DNA of 64,000 bases from DGNJ01 sp002388905 (lineage in GTDB: Bacteria > Pseudomonadota > Gammaproteobacteria > Pseudomonadales > Porticoccaceae), in the NCBI GenBank assembly GCA_036843405.1, contig DAITSJ010000011.1, positions 39,424-103,423 on the forward strand, read 5' to 3'. A program made the position numbers and the translations under genes. Below are positions 35,930 to 45,387 of the stretch, piece after piece. A model generated the notes under the pieces. The model did no database searches. It was not told where the DNA came from and saw only the letters and a program-made list of their open reading frames with translations. Position 1 is the stretch's first letter. Each line of letters starts with the position of its first letter.

Positions 35930-37801
35930 TTAGTCGCGCCGGTTGGACGCGATCCCGCCAATGCGCTCGTCCAACTCATCGATAATGGCCGGGTCGTCTA
36001 TGGTGGCTGGCATCTTGAACTCCTCGCCGTTGGCCAGCTTTTGCATGATTCCCCGGAGAATCTTCCCGGAGCGCGTCTTGGGCAGCCGTTTAACCACGTG
36101 AGCCCGTTTGAAAAATGCCACCGGTCCGATTTCCCGGCGCACCAACTCGATCACCTCCCGCTCGACATCCTGGTCAGCCCGGTCGACGCCGGCATTGAGC
36201 ACCAGAAGGCCCACGGGCACCTGACCCTTGACCGGGTCGTTAACGCCGAAAACCGCGCATTCGGCAACATCCGGATGGGCGCTGACGGCTTCTTCCATCT
36301 GTCCGGTAGACAGCCGGTGGCCGGCGACATTGATGACGTCGTCGGTGCGACTCATGATGAAGACATAACCTTCCCTGTCGATAAAGCCGGCGTCCCCGGT
36401 GTTGTAATAGCCGGGGTATTTTTTCAGGTATTTGTCGATAAACCCCTGGTCGTTATTCCACAGGGTGGGCAGGGTGCCCGGCGGCAAAGGTAGCCGTATG
36501 GCGAGGTCTCCCATGGTTTCCGGCGGACGCTCCCTGCCTTGTTTGTCGAGGACGACAATATCGAAGCCGGGGACGGGCTTTCCGGAGGAACCGTACTTGA
36601 CCGGCACCAGTCCCAGGCCGGCGCAGTTGGCCACCGCCGGCCAGCCCAGTTCGGTCTGCCACCAGTGATCTATCACCGGGGTGCCCACATGTTCCTCGGC
36701 CCAGTGGATGGTGTCCGGGTCGGCGCGCTCGCCGGCCAGGAAGAGCACCTGGAGGCTGGAAAGGTCGTGGTCTTTGAGCAGCTTCCCGCCCGGGTCCTGC
36801 TGCTTGATTGCCCGGATTGCCGTGGGTGCGGTGAACATCGTCTTGACCCGGTGGCGCTCGATGAGCCGCCAGTAGGTGGCAGCGTCGGGCGTGCCCACGG
36901 GTTTACCTTCGAACATGATGGCCGTGGCGCCACGGATTAACGGGCCATAGACGATGTAGGCGTGGCCCACTACCCAGCCGATATCAGAGGCCGCCCAGAA
37001 AACGTCGCCGGGATCGATGCCATAGACGTTGCCCATGCTCCAGTTCATGGCCACCAGGTGGCCGCCATTGTCCCGCACCACGCCCTTGGGCTGGCCGGTG
37101 GTGCCGGAAGTGTAGAGTATATAGAGGGGGTCGGTGGCTGCCACGGGCACGCACTCGCTGGGTGTGCCGGATCCTTCCACCTCTTCCCAGTCCAGGTCCC
37201 GGCCGGGCACCAGTTCGGCCCTGTGCCAGGGCCGCTGCAAGACGACGCATTTTTCCGGCTTATGCTCTGCCTGCTCAATGGCTTCGTCCAGCATCGGCTT
37301 GTAGGGGACTTCGTGGGAGGGCTCTATGCCGCAGGAGGCGGAAATCACCAGTTTGGGCCGGCAGTCGTCGATGCGGGACGCCAGTTCGTGGGCGGCGAAG
37401 CCACCGAAAACCACCGAATGAATGGCACCGAGACGGGCGCAGGCCTGCATGGCGATGGCCGCCTCCGGCACCATGGGCATATAGATAACCACCCGGTCTC
37501 CTTTGGCCAGCCCCAAAGCCTGAAGCGCGCCGGCGAACCTTGACACACGGTCCAGTAGTTCTGCATAGCTGATATGCATGACCGTATCGGTGACCGGACT
37601 ATCATAAATCAGGGCTGTCTGGTCGCCGCGCCCGGCGTTCACATGGCGGTCCAGGCTGTTGTAGCAGGTGTTGCACTGGCCATCGCTGTACCAGCGATAG
37701 AGGGGCGGATTGCTATCGTCCAGGATGGTATTCGGGTGCTTGAACCAGTCGATTTCCAGGGCGGCGTCCCGCCACATTTCCCGATTGCCATTGTCTGCCA
37801 T
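35930..37801 (-). CDS. prpE: Propionyl-CoA synthetase (PrpE-type acyl-CoA ligase)
   Basis: 623 aa from ATG 37801 (GGGGGG ribosome-site-like tract six bases upstream). The AMP-binding P-loop TSGTTGQPKG, the adenylate-forming domain (YNTGDAGFIDREGYVF) and the C-terminal catalytic lysine in TRSGKILRGIM are present. The N-terminal DSNPPLYRWYSDGQCNTCYN block is typical of PrpE/acetyl-CoA-synthetase relatives. Activates propionate (possibly acetate or related acids) to the CoA ester. No methylcitrate-cycle genes are seen in the window. Confidence 0.92.
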   Translation of the reverse strand: MADNGNREMWRDAALEIDWFKHPNTILDDSNPPLYRWYSDGQCNTCYNSLDRHVNAGRGDQTALIYDSPVTDTVMHISYAELLDRVSRFAGALQALGLAKGDRVVIYMPMVPEAAIAMQACARLGAIHSVVFGGFAAHELASRIDDCRPKLVISASCGIEPSHEVPYKPMLDEAIEQAEHKPEKCVVLQRPWHRAELVPGRDLDWEEVEGSGTPSECVPVAATDPLYILYTSGTTGQPKGVVRDNGGHLVAMNWSMGNVYGIDPGDVFWAASDIGWVVGHAYIVYGPLIRGATAIMFEGKPVGTPDAATYWRLIERHRVKTMFTAPTAIRAIKQQDPGGKLLKDHDLSSLQVLFLAGERADPDTIHWAEEHVGTPVIDHWWQTELGWPAVANCAGLGLVPVKYGSSGKPVPGFDIVVLDKQGRERPPETMGDLAIRLPLPPGTLPTLWNNDQGFIDKYLKKYPGYYNTGDAGFIDREGYVFIMSRTDDVINVAGHRLSTGQMEEAVSAHPDVAECAVFGVNDPVKGQVPVGLLVLNAGVDRADQDVEREVIELVRREIGPVAFFKRAHVVKRLPKTRSGKILRGIMQKLANGEEFKMPATIDDPAIIDELDERIGGIASNRRD

Positions 37802-38200
37802 CACATTCCCCCCCTTTTTGCCTGTTGATGGATCCGGTCGAGCCGCTAGCATACATTGTAGCGGTTGCCGGCAGCCGGCGTTTCTGCTGGAGAGACCTGA
37901 AATAGTGTATGGCCCCCCCTCGGGAAAGGGTGTTGCTAAGGTCTTGATCAAGCCTCATGGTGGCGAGGCTTTAATATTGTTGTTCCTGTTGATCGTCCAT
38001 GAAGTAGTCTGTTGTAGGTGGCCATTTCTCGCGGTCCTGCACACCGATGGTGGGGCAGCACCTGTAATCGTCGTTAGCCGGCGTCTCTTTCCTAAAGCTG
38101 TCTAAACGATCACAGACGGATTTCTGGCGCGGCAGGGCGGGCGCGGTGGTATTACACTGATGGCAGGTACGGAACGATTTCAAGATCAGGAGACGCGCCC
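37802..38200. other. 399-base noncoding region upstream of prpE and the cytochrome gene
   Basis: Divergent region between prpE and the class II cytochrome gene. No gene recognised. It contains an inverted repeat AAGCCTC-ATGGTGGC-GAGGCTT at 37950-37971 followed by a TAATATT stretch. The ribosome site AGGAGA of the cytochrome gene ends the region. Confidence 0.45.
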
Positions 38201-38689
38201 ATGAAACCCCTGCAGTTTGCCGCAATTCCGCTCTTCCTGATGCTGTTGGCCGCAGCCATGGCCGGAGAGAATCCATCGGGCAAAGACAACGTCGGCAGTA
38301 ACCTGCCGCCCCGGGTTCGCGGCCTGCTGATCCAGGAAATGAACGCCATTCTCGGCGCCACCCGGAACATACTGGACGGCCTGGTGCGCGGACAGCACGC
38401 CGTTGTGGCAAGCAACGCCCAGGCCATCCACGACAGTTTTATCCTGGAGCAACAAATGACAGAGAAGGACAGGCAGGCATTGATGCGAGCGGTGCCCGAG
38501 CGCTTTATCGAGCGGGATCGGGCGTTTCACCAGCTGAGCGCCCGCCTCGCGGAGGCGGCCCGCAACGGCAATAGCGCCAGACAGCGGGCCCTGTTTGCCG
38601 ACATGGTTGAGGCCTGCGCGGCCTGCCATACCCATCACGCCCGCGAGCGCTTTCCCGGTTTTGCCGAAGGGAGTAATCAGGCGCGATAG
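38201..38689 (+). CDS. Class II c-type cytochrome (cytochrome c'-like)
   Basis: 162 aa with a signal peptide (about residues 1-21). A four-helix-like alpha-helical body ends with a single heme motif CAACH at residues 139-143, near the C-terminus as in class II cytochromes. The heme attachment site is intact. Periplasmic electron-transfer or NO/CO-binding role by family; cytochromes c' can bind NO. AGGAG stands seven bases before the ATG. Confidence 0.75.
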   Translation: MKPLQFAAIPLFLMLLAAAMAGENPSGKDNVGSNLPPRVRGLLIQEMNAILGATRNILDGLVRGQHAVVASNAQAIHDSFILEQQMTEKDRQALMRAVPERFIERDRAFHQLSARLAEAARNGNSARQRALFADMVEACAACHTHHARERFPGFAEGSNQAR

Positions 38690-38722
38690 CTTTTTGTCAG
38701 TCCGGGAGCACAGCAGGGCCTC

Positions 38723-39685
38723 ATGTACGATTTGATTGGCGACATCCACGGTTATGCCACACCGTTAAAAATGCTGCTCAACAAGCTCGGCTACGTCGAG
38801 CGTGACGGCATCTGGCGACACCCCGGACGCAAAGTGATTTTTCTCGGTGATTTTATCGATCGGGGACCCGAACAGGTGGAAACCGTTCGCATTGCCCGGA
38901 CCATGGTGGAAGCCGGTCAGGCGCTGGCGGTGATGGGTAACCATGAATTCAATGCCGTGGGCTGGGATACCCCGCATCCGGACAACCCCGGGCAGACTCT
39001 GCGGCCGCGCAGTGAAAAGAACAGGCGCCAGCACCGGGAGTTTCTCGATCAGGTGGGTGAAAACTCCCGCCGCCACCGGGAAATAATCGACTGGTTCAAG
39101 ACACTGCCCCTGTACCTTGATCTGGACGGGTTGCGGGTGGTTCACGCCTGTTGGCACCCTGGCCACCTGGACAACCTGGCGGGCTGCCTCGATGCCGGCG
39201 GTCGCGTTCTGCCGAAAGCCTGGCCGGAGCTGCACCGCAAGGGAACAAAAAGCAATGAGGCCGTGGAAAATATCCTTAAGGGACCGGAAGTGCGGCTCCC
39301 CGCCGATAGCGAGTTCGCGGATGCCGACGGGCATTTTCGCCGCAATGTCCGTATCCAGTGGTGGGACGCTGAGGGCATTACCTACCGGGACCTGGCGATC
39401 GTGCCACCGGAGGTGATCGAATCCATACCCCACGAGCCCATTGTCGAGGATATTGTCCCGGAATACGCCGGCGACAAACCCCTGTTCGTGGGGCATTACT
39501 GGCTTAGCGGTACGCCGGCGCCGCTGACTCCCCATATTGCCTGTCTGGATTACAGTATCGCCGCGACCCGGGGGCAAAGCTACCAGAGTCACGGTATCCT
39601 CTGTGCCTACCGCTGGCAGGGGGAATCGATCCTGGATCCGGATAATTTTCTCTGGGTGCCGGGGTCTGCGGCATCGCGGCACTGA
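38723..39685 (+). CDS. Calcineurin-type metallophosphoesterase
   Basis: 320 aa. The PPP-family metal-binding blocks appear in order: GDIHG at residues 6-10, GDFIDRGPEQ near 45-54, GNHEFNAVG near 74-82, then the histidines in VHACWHPGH and FVGHYW. This matches serine/threonine-phosphatase or ApaH-like enzymes. Substrate (phosphoprotein or dinucleoside polyphosphate) not fixed. Starts 33 bases after the cytochrome gene, possibly cotranscribed. Confidence 0.9.
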   Translation: MYDLIGDIHGYATPLKMLLNKLGYVERDGIWRHPGRKVIFLGDFIDRGPEQVETVRIARTMVEAGQALAVMGNHEFNAVGWDTPHPDNPGQTLRPRSEKNRRQHREFLDQVGENSRRHREIIDWFKTLPLYLDLDGLRVVHACWHPGHLDNLAGCLDAGGRVLPKAWPELHRKGTKSNEAVENILKGPEVRLPADSEFADADGHFRRNVRIQWWDAEGITYRDLAIVPPEVIESIPHEPIVEDIVPEYAGDKPLFVGHYWLSGTPAPLTPHIACLDYSIAATRGQSYQSHGILCAYRWQGESILDPDNFLWVPGSAASRH

Positions 39686-39844
39686 GCGGATGCGGATGCG
39701 GCTGGCATCGGAAAATCTGTCATCCGGTATTGCCCGGGTGTCTCGTCCTGCCCGTGGTACGGTCCATTAATTGGGTTTATGCTGACCCGAACGGCAAAAA
39801 AAGCGCGGGTGCTGTGTCAAACTATTCTGGCGGGAGACACTTAA

Positions 39845-40333
39845 ATGGCTTATCGAACTGCAATCCATGGGGCCGTGTTGCTTTGCCTGGCGGGTCTGTT
39901 TATGGCCGGCTGTGGTCAGGACCCCAAATCCGGGCGCGGCCTGGTGCTCCCCGAAGGCGATCCGCAGGCCGGCGAGGAGGCATTCGTCCGGTTGCACTGC
40001 AACGACTGCCACCAGGTTGCCGGACGCGAGGATTTGCGAACCCGTGTCGAGCCGCTGATGACGGTGACCATAGGCGGGAAAACCACGCGAATCTCGACCT
40101 ACGGCGAACTGGTCACTTCCGTGATCAATCCCTCCCACAAAATATCCCGATATTATCGGACCGCGCCGTATTCGAAGGAGGGTGTGTCCGAAATGCGCAA
40201 CTACAACGAAATCCTGACTGTGGCGCAACTGAGCGACCTGGTGGCCTTTCTCCAGGACCAGTACGAACTCGAGGCCTACGCGGGACCCTCCTATATATCC
40301 TATTACCCGTCCGAGAAAGCGACCGGCAAATAG
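39845..40333 (+). CDS. c-type cytochrome lipoprotein
   Basis: 162 aa lipoprotein: signal with lipobox LFMAGC, lipidated C23. One heme motif CNDCH at residues 52-56 sits N-terminally as in class I cytochromes c, followed by a region with two candidate distal methionines (GVSEMRNYN and EPLMTV). GGGAG stands eight bases before the ATG. A membrane-tethered periplasmic electron carrier. It precedes the hybrid kinase gene by 147 bases. Confidence 0.85.
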   Translation: MAYRTAIHGAVLLCLAGLFMAGCGQDPKSGRGLVLPEGDPQAGEEAFVRLHCNDCHQVAGREDLRTRVEPLMTVTIGGKTTRISTYGELVTSVINPSHKISRYYRTAPYSKEGVSEMRNYNEILTVAQLSDLVAFLQDQYELEAYAGPSYISYYPSEKATGK

Positions 40334-40480
40334 CCACCGGTGCTTTTCAAACCAACCGGCAAGGCCGGCGGTCGGCTGGTTCTCAGAACGGGGTTGCCGG
40401 GTTTTGGATATATTGAAGGGGGCAAAACGGCGAACTAGACTGATCATCGGACATCAAGTCATTGCCGGTAACAGTAAAAA

Positions 40481-42406
40481 ATGAACAATATCGATGATGC
40501 TGCCCGCCTGCAGACCCTGGTGGATACGGCGGTGGACGGGATGATTCTGATCAATGAGGAGGGCGCTGTCCTCAGGGTCAATCCGGCCTGCGAGCGATTG
40601 TTCGGCTACGGGGCCGATGAGATGCTCGGTCAGAATGTCAGCATGCTGATGCCCGAGCCCTACCGGTCAGAGCACGATCAGTACCTGAAGCGCTACAGGC
40701 AAACCGGCGTGCCGCGCATTATCGGCATTGGCCGGGAAGTGCAGGGGCGGCGCAAGGACGGATCGGTATTTCCCATGCATTTGTCTGTGGGCGAAAAGCT
40801 CGAGAACGGCAGTTCGGTTTTTGTGGGAATCGTTCACGACCTGAGTCGGCTCAAGCGCCAGGAGCAGGAGGCGCGGGAGGCGGCAGGCCGCCTCCGTGCG
40901 GTGGTGGACACGGCGGTGGATGGCGTGATCCTGATCGACAATATCGGCACCGTGCAGATGTTCAATCCGGCCTGCGAGCGCCTTTTCGGCTACCATGCGG
41001 ACGAAGTCATAGGGCAGAATGTCCGTTTACTGATGCCCGAGCCCTACCGCCGGGAGCACGACGATTACCTCAGGCGTTATCACGAAACCGGCGAGGCGAG
41101 GATTATCGGCATAGGTCGCGAGGTGGAAGGGCGCCGCAAGGATGGTTCCACCTTCCCGATGGAACTTTCCGTGGGTGAAATCAGCCAGGAGGACGGTCCC
41201 GGTTTCGTGGGCATTATCCATGATATCTCCGAGCGGAAGCGAACCGAAGAGCAGCTGATCCAGGCCCAGAAAATGGAGACCGTGGGTCAGCTCGCCGGCG
41301 GTATCGCCCACGACTTCAATAATCTGTTGACGGTGATTATCGGCAATGCCGAACGCTTGAGCGAATCACTGAAAGCGCGTCCCGACCTTCGCGAAACGGT
41401 GGATATGATGCTCCGGGCGGGGGAACGGGGCGCGGATCTCACCCAGCGTCTGCTCGCCTTCAGCCGCCGTCAGACCCTGCAGCCGGTGGAGACTGACTGC
41501 CGTAAGTTGATTGCCGACATGGAAGCGCTGTTGCGGCGTACGCTGCGCGCCGACATCGGGTTGCGCACGGAGCCTGCGGACGATCTCTGGCCGGTGGTGG
41601 TCGACCCCGCCCAACTTGAGGCCTCCATCCTGAATCTGGGCCTTAACGCCCAGGACGCGATGCCGGCGGGCGGTTCACTGACCATTGCCGCGGGTAACCT
41701 GCCCCTGGAGGATAACTATCACTACATGCACCCGGAAGTACGGCCCGGCGACTATGTGATGCTGACGGTCACCGACGATGGCGAAGGAATGCCGAGGGAA
41801 ACGATCGAACATGTGTTCGAGCCGTTTTTCACCACCAAGGAGGTGGGCAAGGGCAGCGGCCTGGGACTCAGCATGGTTTATGGGTTCGTCAAACAGTCGG
41901 GCGGGCATGTGACCATCTACAGTGAACCCGGACTGGGCACCACCGTGAGATTGTATCTGCCCGCCGCCAAAGGAAAGTCCACATCGGCAACCGAACAGGA
42001 AACGGAAGAACTTCCCGAATCCAGCGGATTCCGGATTCTGGTGGCTGAGGATGACCCTTTCGTTCGCGCCTTTGCCATCGCTTCCCTCGAATCTCTGGGC
42101 TATAGAGTGGGCACGGCAGTGGATGGTCACGAGGCTCTCAACCGGCTGGGGGAAGACGGCCCCTATGACCTGCTTTTTACCGACATTGTTATGCCGGGGG
42201 ATATCAATGGCTGGGAACTGGCCGAGCGCGCCGAAAGAATCCAGCCGGATATAAAAATCCTCCTGACATCGGGTTATGCGCTGGAAGCCATCGCCAAGCG
42301 CGGCCGCCTGCCCGCCGAAACGGCCGTGCTCAACAAGCCCTATCGCAAATCGGACCTGATTCAGCGTGTGCGGGAGCAGTTGGGGGAAAGTAACGATTAC
42401 CACTGA
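40481..42406 (+). CDS. FixL-like tandem-PAS hybrid histidine kinase
   Basis: 641-aa soluble hybrid kinase. PAS1 (about 9-125) and PAS2 (about 137-250) are near-duplicates and both contain the FixL heme-pocket pattern: H65/R71/R85 and H193/R199/R213 match the proximal His, and the positions of FixL R206 and R220. The HisKA phosphoacceptor is H277 (GGIAHDFNN), the ATPase domain has N-box N389 and DDGEGM, and a C-terminal receiver carries D568 (FTDIVMPG). The likely signal is O2 or NO through heme; this is inferred from residues. No output regulator is adjacent. Confidence 0.9.
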   Translation: MNNIDDAARLQTLVDTAVDGMILINEEGAVLRVNPACERLFGYGADEMLGQNVSMLMPEPYRSEHDQYLKRYRQTGVPRIIGIGREVQGRRKDGSVFPMHLSVGEKLENGSSVFVGIVHDLSRLKRQEQEAREAAGRLRAVVDTAVDGVILIDNIGTVQMFNPACERLFGYHADEVIGQNVRLLMPEPYRREHDDYLRRYHETGEARIIGIGREVEGRRKDGSTFPMELSVGEISQEDGPGFVGIIHDISERKRTEEQLIQAQKMETVGQLAGGIAHDFNNLLTVIIGNAERLSESLKARPDLRETVDMMLRAGERGADLTQRLLAFSRRQTLQPVETDCRKLIADMEALLRRTLRADIGLRTEPADDLWPVVVDPAQLEASILNLGLNAQDAMPAGGSLTIAAGNLPLEDNYHYMHPEVRPGDYVMLTVTDDGEGMPRETIEHVFEPFFTTKEVGKGSGLGLSMVYGFVKQSGGHVTIYSEPGLGTTVRLYLPAAKGKSTSATEQETEELPESSGFRILVAEDDPFVRAFAIASLESLGYRVGTAVDGHEALNRLGEDGPYDLLFTDIVMPGDINGWELAERAERIQPDIKILLTSGYALEAIAKRGRLPAETAVLNKPYRKSDLIQRVREQLGESNDYH

Positions 42407-42463
42407 TTCTATGCAGGCGATTGACGCGTGATCCGCCAGCGCGATCGGTACTTCAGCAATGAG

Positions 42464-43729
42464 TTACTTATTGGCGAGCCATTCCTCGAACAGCGTGAAG
42501 TCCAGTGGCCTGGAAATATAGTAGCCCTGGGCCGCGTCGCACCCCATGTCGGAGACCAGGTTCAGCGTTTCCACGTCCTCCACGCCTTCGGCAACCACCT
42601 TCAGCCCGAATTTATGGGAGAGGTTAATGATCGAGTCAACGATCTTGGAATCATCGCTATTGCTCGCCATGGAGCGAATAAAGGATTGGTCGATCTTGAG
42701 TTCATCGGCGGGTATGGTCTTGAAGTATGCCAGCGACGAATAACCCGTACCAAAATCGTCAATTGATATTTTCGCGCCGGTATCACGCAAAAGCTGTAGG
42801 TTCCTGAAGCACAGCTCCTGATTCTTCATCAGCGCGCTCTCGGTGACTTCGAGAATCAGTTGCTCGGGGTTGACACCCCAGATTTCCAGTGCCGACTTTA
42901 CTGTCGTGATTATCGACGGGTCGTAAATAATATTTGCGGACAAATTGATTGCCACGGACAAATCCCCATTGTTTTGGAGCGGTTCGGCCATTTCGCGAAG
43001 CGCCGTGTTAATGCACCACTCGGTGAGATCGTAAATAAGGTAAGAGGTTTCGGCCAGGGGGATAAAGCTGGCCGGCGACACGTATTCATCATTGATATGC
43101 TTCCAGCGCATCAGCGCCTCGAAAGAGAATGTGTTCCCGGTTGAAAGATCGACTTTGGGTTGGTAGTTGAGAAGCAGCCGGTCTTCCTCCAGCGCCTGCT
43201 TCAAGTCGTTTTCCAGCTCCCAGGAGTCGGAACCGTCATGATTGCCGGAAGTAGATGCGATGCCATAACCGGTATTCTGCCGCCTGGCGGATTCCAGGGA
43301 TGCGAACGCGCCGCCCAGCAGATTCTCTGCCTTGTGTCCGTGGTCCGGATACAACGCAACGCCGACCGCCACGTCGACCGGGATTTCGTCATCCCCGATC
43401 ACCAGCGGATTCGCCAGAGAGTCGATGATCTTTTCGGCGCCGAGGTGCAAAAGCTCCGGAACCGCCACATCGCTGATGACAATGCCGATCTGGTGGGGGC
43501 TGAGTCTTTCGATGGCCTGGACCCTGTTGAGGTTTTCGTCAAGCCTGTTGATCGTGTCGGCAACGATTTCCTCACCCCGTTCAAACCCGAATTTGATGTT
43601 ATAAATATGGAAAAAGACTATGTCGACGACAAAAACCGCGATGCGTTTTTTACTGTCTTTGGCTGATTCGATTTCCTCCGAAAGCCGCTGGAAAAAAAGG
43701 TGCCAGTTGGTATCGCTTCCCGGTAGCAT
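42464..43729 (-). CDS. Degenerate GGDEF-EAL c-di-GMP phosphodiesterase
   Basis: 421 aa. The N-terminal GGDEF-like domain (about 20-155) has SPHQI at 77-81 in place of GGDEF, so it should not make c-di-GMP. The EAL domain (about 172-418) is intact: EAL at 204-206, D324-D325 (DDFGTGYSSL), E381 in EGVE. Expected to hydrolyse c-di-GMP, with the first domain perhaps regulatory. No membrane anchor seen. It lies 23 bases downstream of the DUF3391/HD-GYP gene, so the two form an operon. Confidence 0.9.
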   Translation of the reverse strand: MLPGSDTNWHLFFQRLSEEIESAKDSKKRIAVFVVDIVFFHIYNIKFGFERGEEIVADTINRLDENLNRVQAIERLSPHQIGIVISDVAVPELLHLGAEKIIDSLANPLVIGDDEIPVDVAVGVALYPDHGHKAENLLGGAFASLESARRQNTGYGIASTSGNHDGSDSWELENDLKQALEEDRLLLNYQPKVDLSTGNTFSFEALMRWKHINDEYVSPASFIPLAETSYLIYDLTEWCINTALREMAEPLQNNGDLSVAINLSANIIYDPSIITTVKSALEIWGVNPEQLILEVTESALMKNQELCFRNLQLLRDTGAKISIDDFGTGYSSLAYFKTIPADELKIDQSFIRSMASNSDDSKIVDSIINLSHKFGLKVVAEGVEDVETLNLVSDMGCDAAQGYYISRPLDFTLFEEWLANK

Positions 43730-43752
43730 GGCTTTTCTCGTATGGTCTCAGG

Positions 43753-45003
43753 TTATATAAGAATATTATCCAGGTCGATACCGTACTCGCCGGCGGTGAC
43801 GCTTCGTTTTATCTCGAGAAGGTTCCCGGATTGGTCTTCCTTTGTTTCAAAAAGATCCAGGTATTTTTTGTGGTCCAGCGGTGTCTTTTCGGCATCGAGG
43901 ATAATGAGGAGTTTTGGTCGCAGTCTCCGGCGCCTGTGCTCGGAAACGACTATGCCCACCTCGCCGGATGTCAGCTCCACCAGGGAGCCGGCGGGGTATA
44001 TGCCGATTGACTGAATGAACTCCTCGATCAGGGCTGATTGAAAATCGATATCCCGGACCTTGTAAAGTTCCTTGACCGCTTCGCTGGGCGGCAGGCCGAT
44101 CCTGTAGGGCTTGTCGCTGATGAGGGCGTCGTAGCAGTCGACGAGGCCCGCTATGCGGCCGTAGATCGGGATATCGCTGCCTTTGAGGCCGTCGGGGTAG
44201 CCGGCACCGTTATGGCGCTCGTGATGGTGTTTAACCATTTGAAGCACCACCGGATCGTTTTCCCGCGACTTTGCGATCATTTCCACGCCGTGCTGGACAT
44301 GTGTCTTAACCAGTGCGTATTCCTCGCGGCTAAGGGGCGTAATTTTGTTCAGCAGGCGGTCGGAGAGATGCAATTTCCCCACGTCGATCAGCAGGGCGCC
44401 GGTCGCCATGCTGATGATATTGGGCTTTGGCAGGCCGAGCTGCCGGCCCAAAGAGGCTGCCCATATGGATGAGCCGATGGCGTGATTGTAGTTGTAATCC
44501 CCTTTGCGCTTGAGTTTGGCGAGCAGCATGCAGGCATCGGGATTGCGGATCACGCTTTCGACGATCCCGTTTACCGTACCCTTGACACTGGAAAGGTTGA
44601 CGCTCTGGTTGATCTTGAAGCCGTCGTAGAGATTCGCGACCAGTTCCTCGTAGTCGGCGTAGACTTTCTGGGCGCCGACCACTTCATCGTCGAAACTGTT
44701 GCTGTCCGAGTATTTCCTGATCCTGGTCGAAAACAACTCCTGGAGTTTTTCCTGTGTCAGCGCATTTGTCTTCGCCTTGGGTCGGGAATAATCGGCAGGC
44801 ATTTTGCCGTATTTGACGCTTCGCTGGGTATCGATATAGACGTGATTGCAGATGTCCCTGATGATTTCCAGGTCTTCCGTTCTCTTCAGGACGAAACCCT
44901 GAATAAGAAACGGCGTCTCCAGCCAGGGACGATCCAGCTCGACAATATACATGCCCAGCCGTAGTTCGCTGACAGGGACTTTGGCGAATCTCGATTCTCT
45001 CAT
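43753..45003 (-). CDS. DUF3391/HD-GYP domain protein with altered HD motif
   Basis: 416 aa. An N-terminal DUF3391-like domain (about 5-140) precedes an HD-GYP phosphodiesterase domain. First metal histidine H174 and H235 (KTHVQHG), H259-H260 (KHHHE) and the GYP motif G268-Y269-P270 are present, but the HD motif is I206-D207, lacking the histidine. Related YN- and variant-GYP proteins exist in this family. Activity is therefore doubtful; it may bind c-di-GMP or act as a scaffold. No RBS of note before the ATG at 45003. Confidence 0.9.
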   Translation of the reverse strand: MRESRFAKVPVSELRLGMYIVELDRPWLETPFLIQGFVLKRTEDLEIIRDICNHVYIDTQRSVKYGKMPADYSRPKAKTNALTQEKLQELFSTRIRKYSDSNSFDDEVVGAQKVYADYEELVANLYDGFKINQSVNLSSVKGTVNGIVESVIRNPDACMLLAKLKRKGDYNYNHAIGSSIWAASLGRQLGLPKPNIISMATGALLIDVGKLHLSDRLLNKITPLSREEYALVKTHVQHGVEMIAKSRENDPVVLQMVKHHHERHNGAGYPDGLKGSDIPIYGRIAGLVDCYDALISDKPYRIGLPPSEAVKELYKVRDIDFQSALIEEFIQSIGIYPAGSLVELTSGEVGIVVSEHRRRRLRPKLLIILDAEKTPLDHKKYLDLFETKEDQSGNLLEIKRSVTAGEYGIDLDNILI

Positions 45004-45387
45004 GGAGTTTTATAAGCCTTCTGTCTTTTATGAGCCAGGTTTGCGGAAGTCCTGCTCCTCGAGTTCGTCCCGCGAATTTACCCGGCATTGATACGAAGCC
45101 CGCCCTGGTCCGGGTTATACGCCAATAATGGCGCTGCAACTCCCTATGATATGCGCTGTTGGGTACAGCTAACAACACCAACGAATGCCTCCCCTTGCAG
45201 GCTGTGTGCGGCCGGAGGGAAAGCCATAGGATCGGCCATGACATGCCGACTGTAACAGCCACTGAGCCCGATCACAGACCTGCCCCTTGGGTTCCTGCTA
45301 TAAAAAAAGAGGCAAAACTACGGTAAACCCAAAACTAATCAGCTATTTGGTTGTCAATGGTAGTAATCCAGCAACCGGGGCGTTTTT
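45004..45387. other. 384-base noncoding region before the cysteine-rich gene
   Basis: Divergent region between the HD-GYP gene and the small cysteine-rich gene. Base composition becomes more AT-rich rightward. I see no RNA gene, terminator or strong promoter. Confidence 0.4.

Noticed and set aside
37950..37971. AAGCCTC/GAGGCTT inverted repeat as terminator
   Set aside because: No gene ends nearby in the required orientation; kept only as a noted structure in the intergenic entry.
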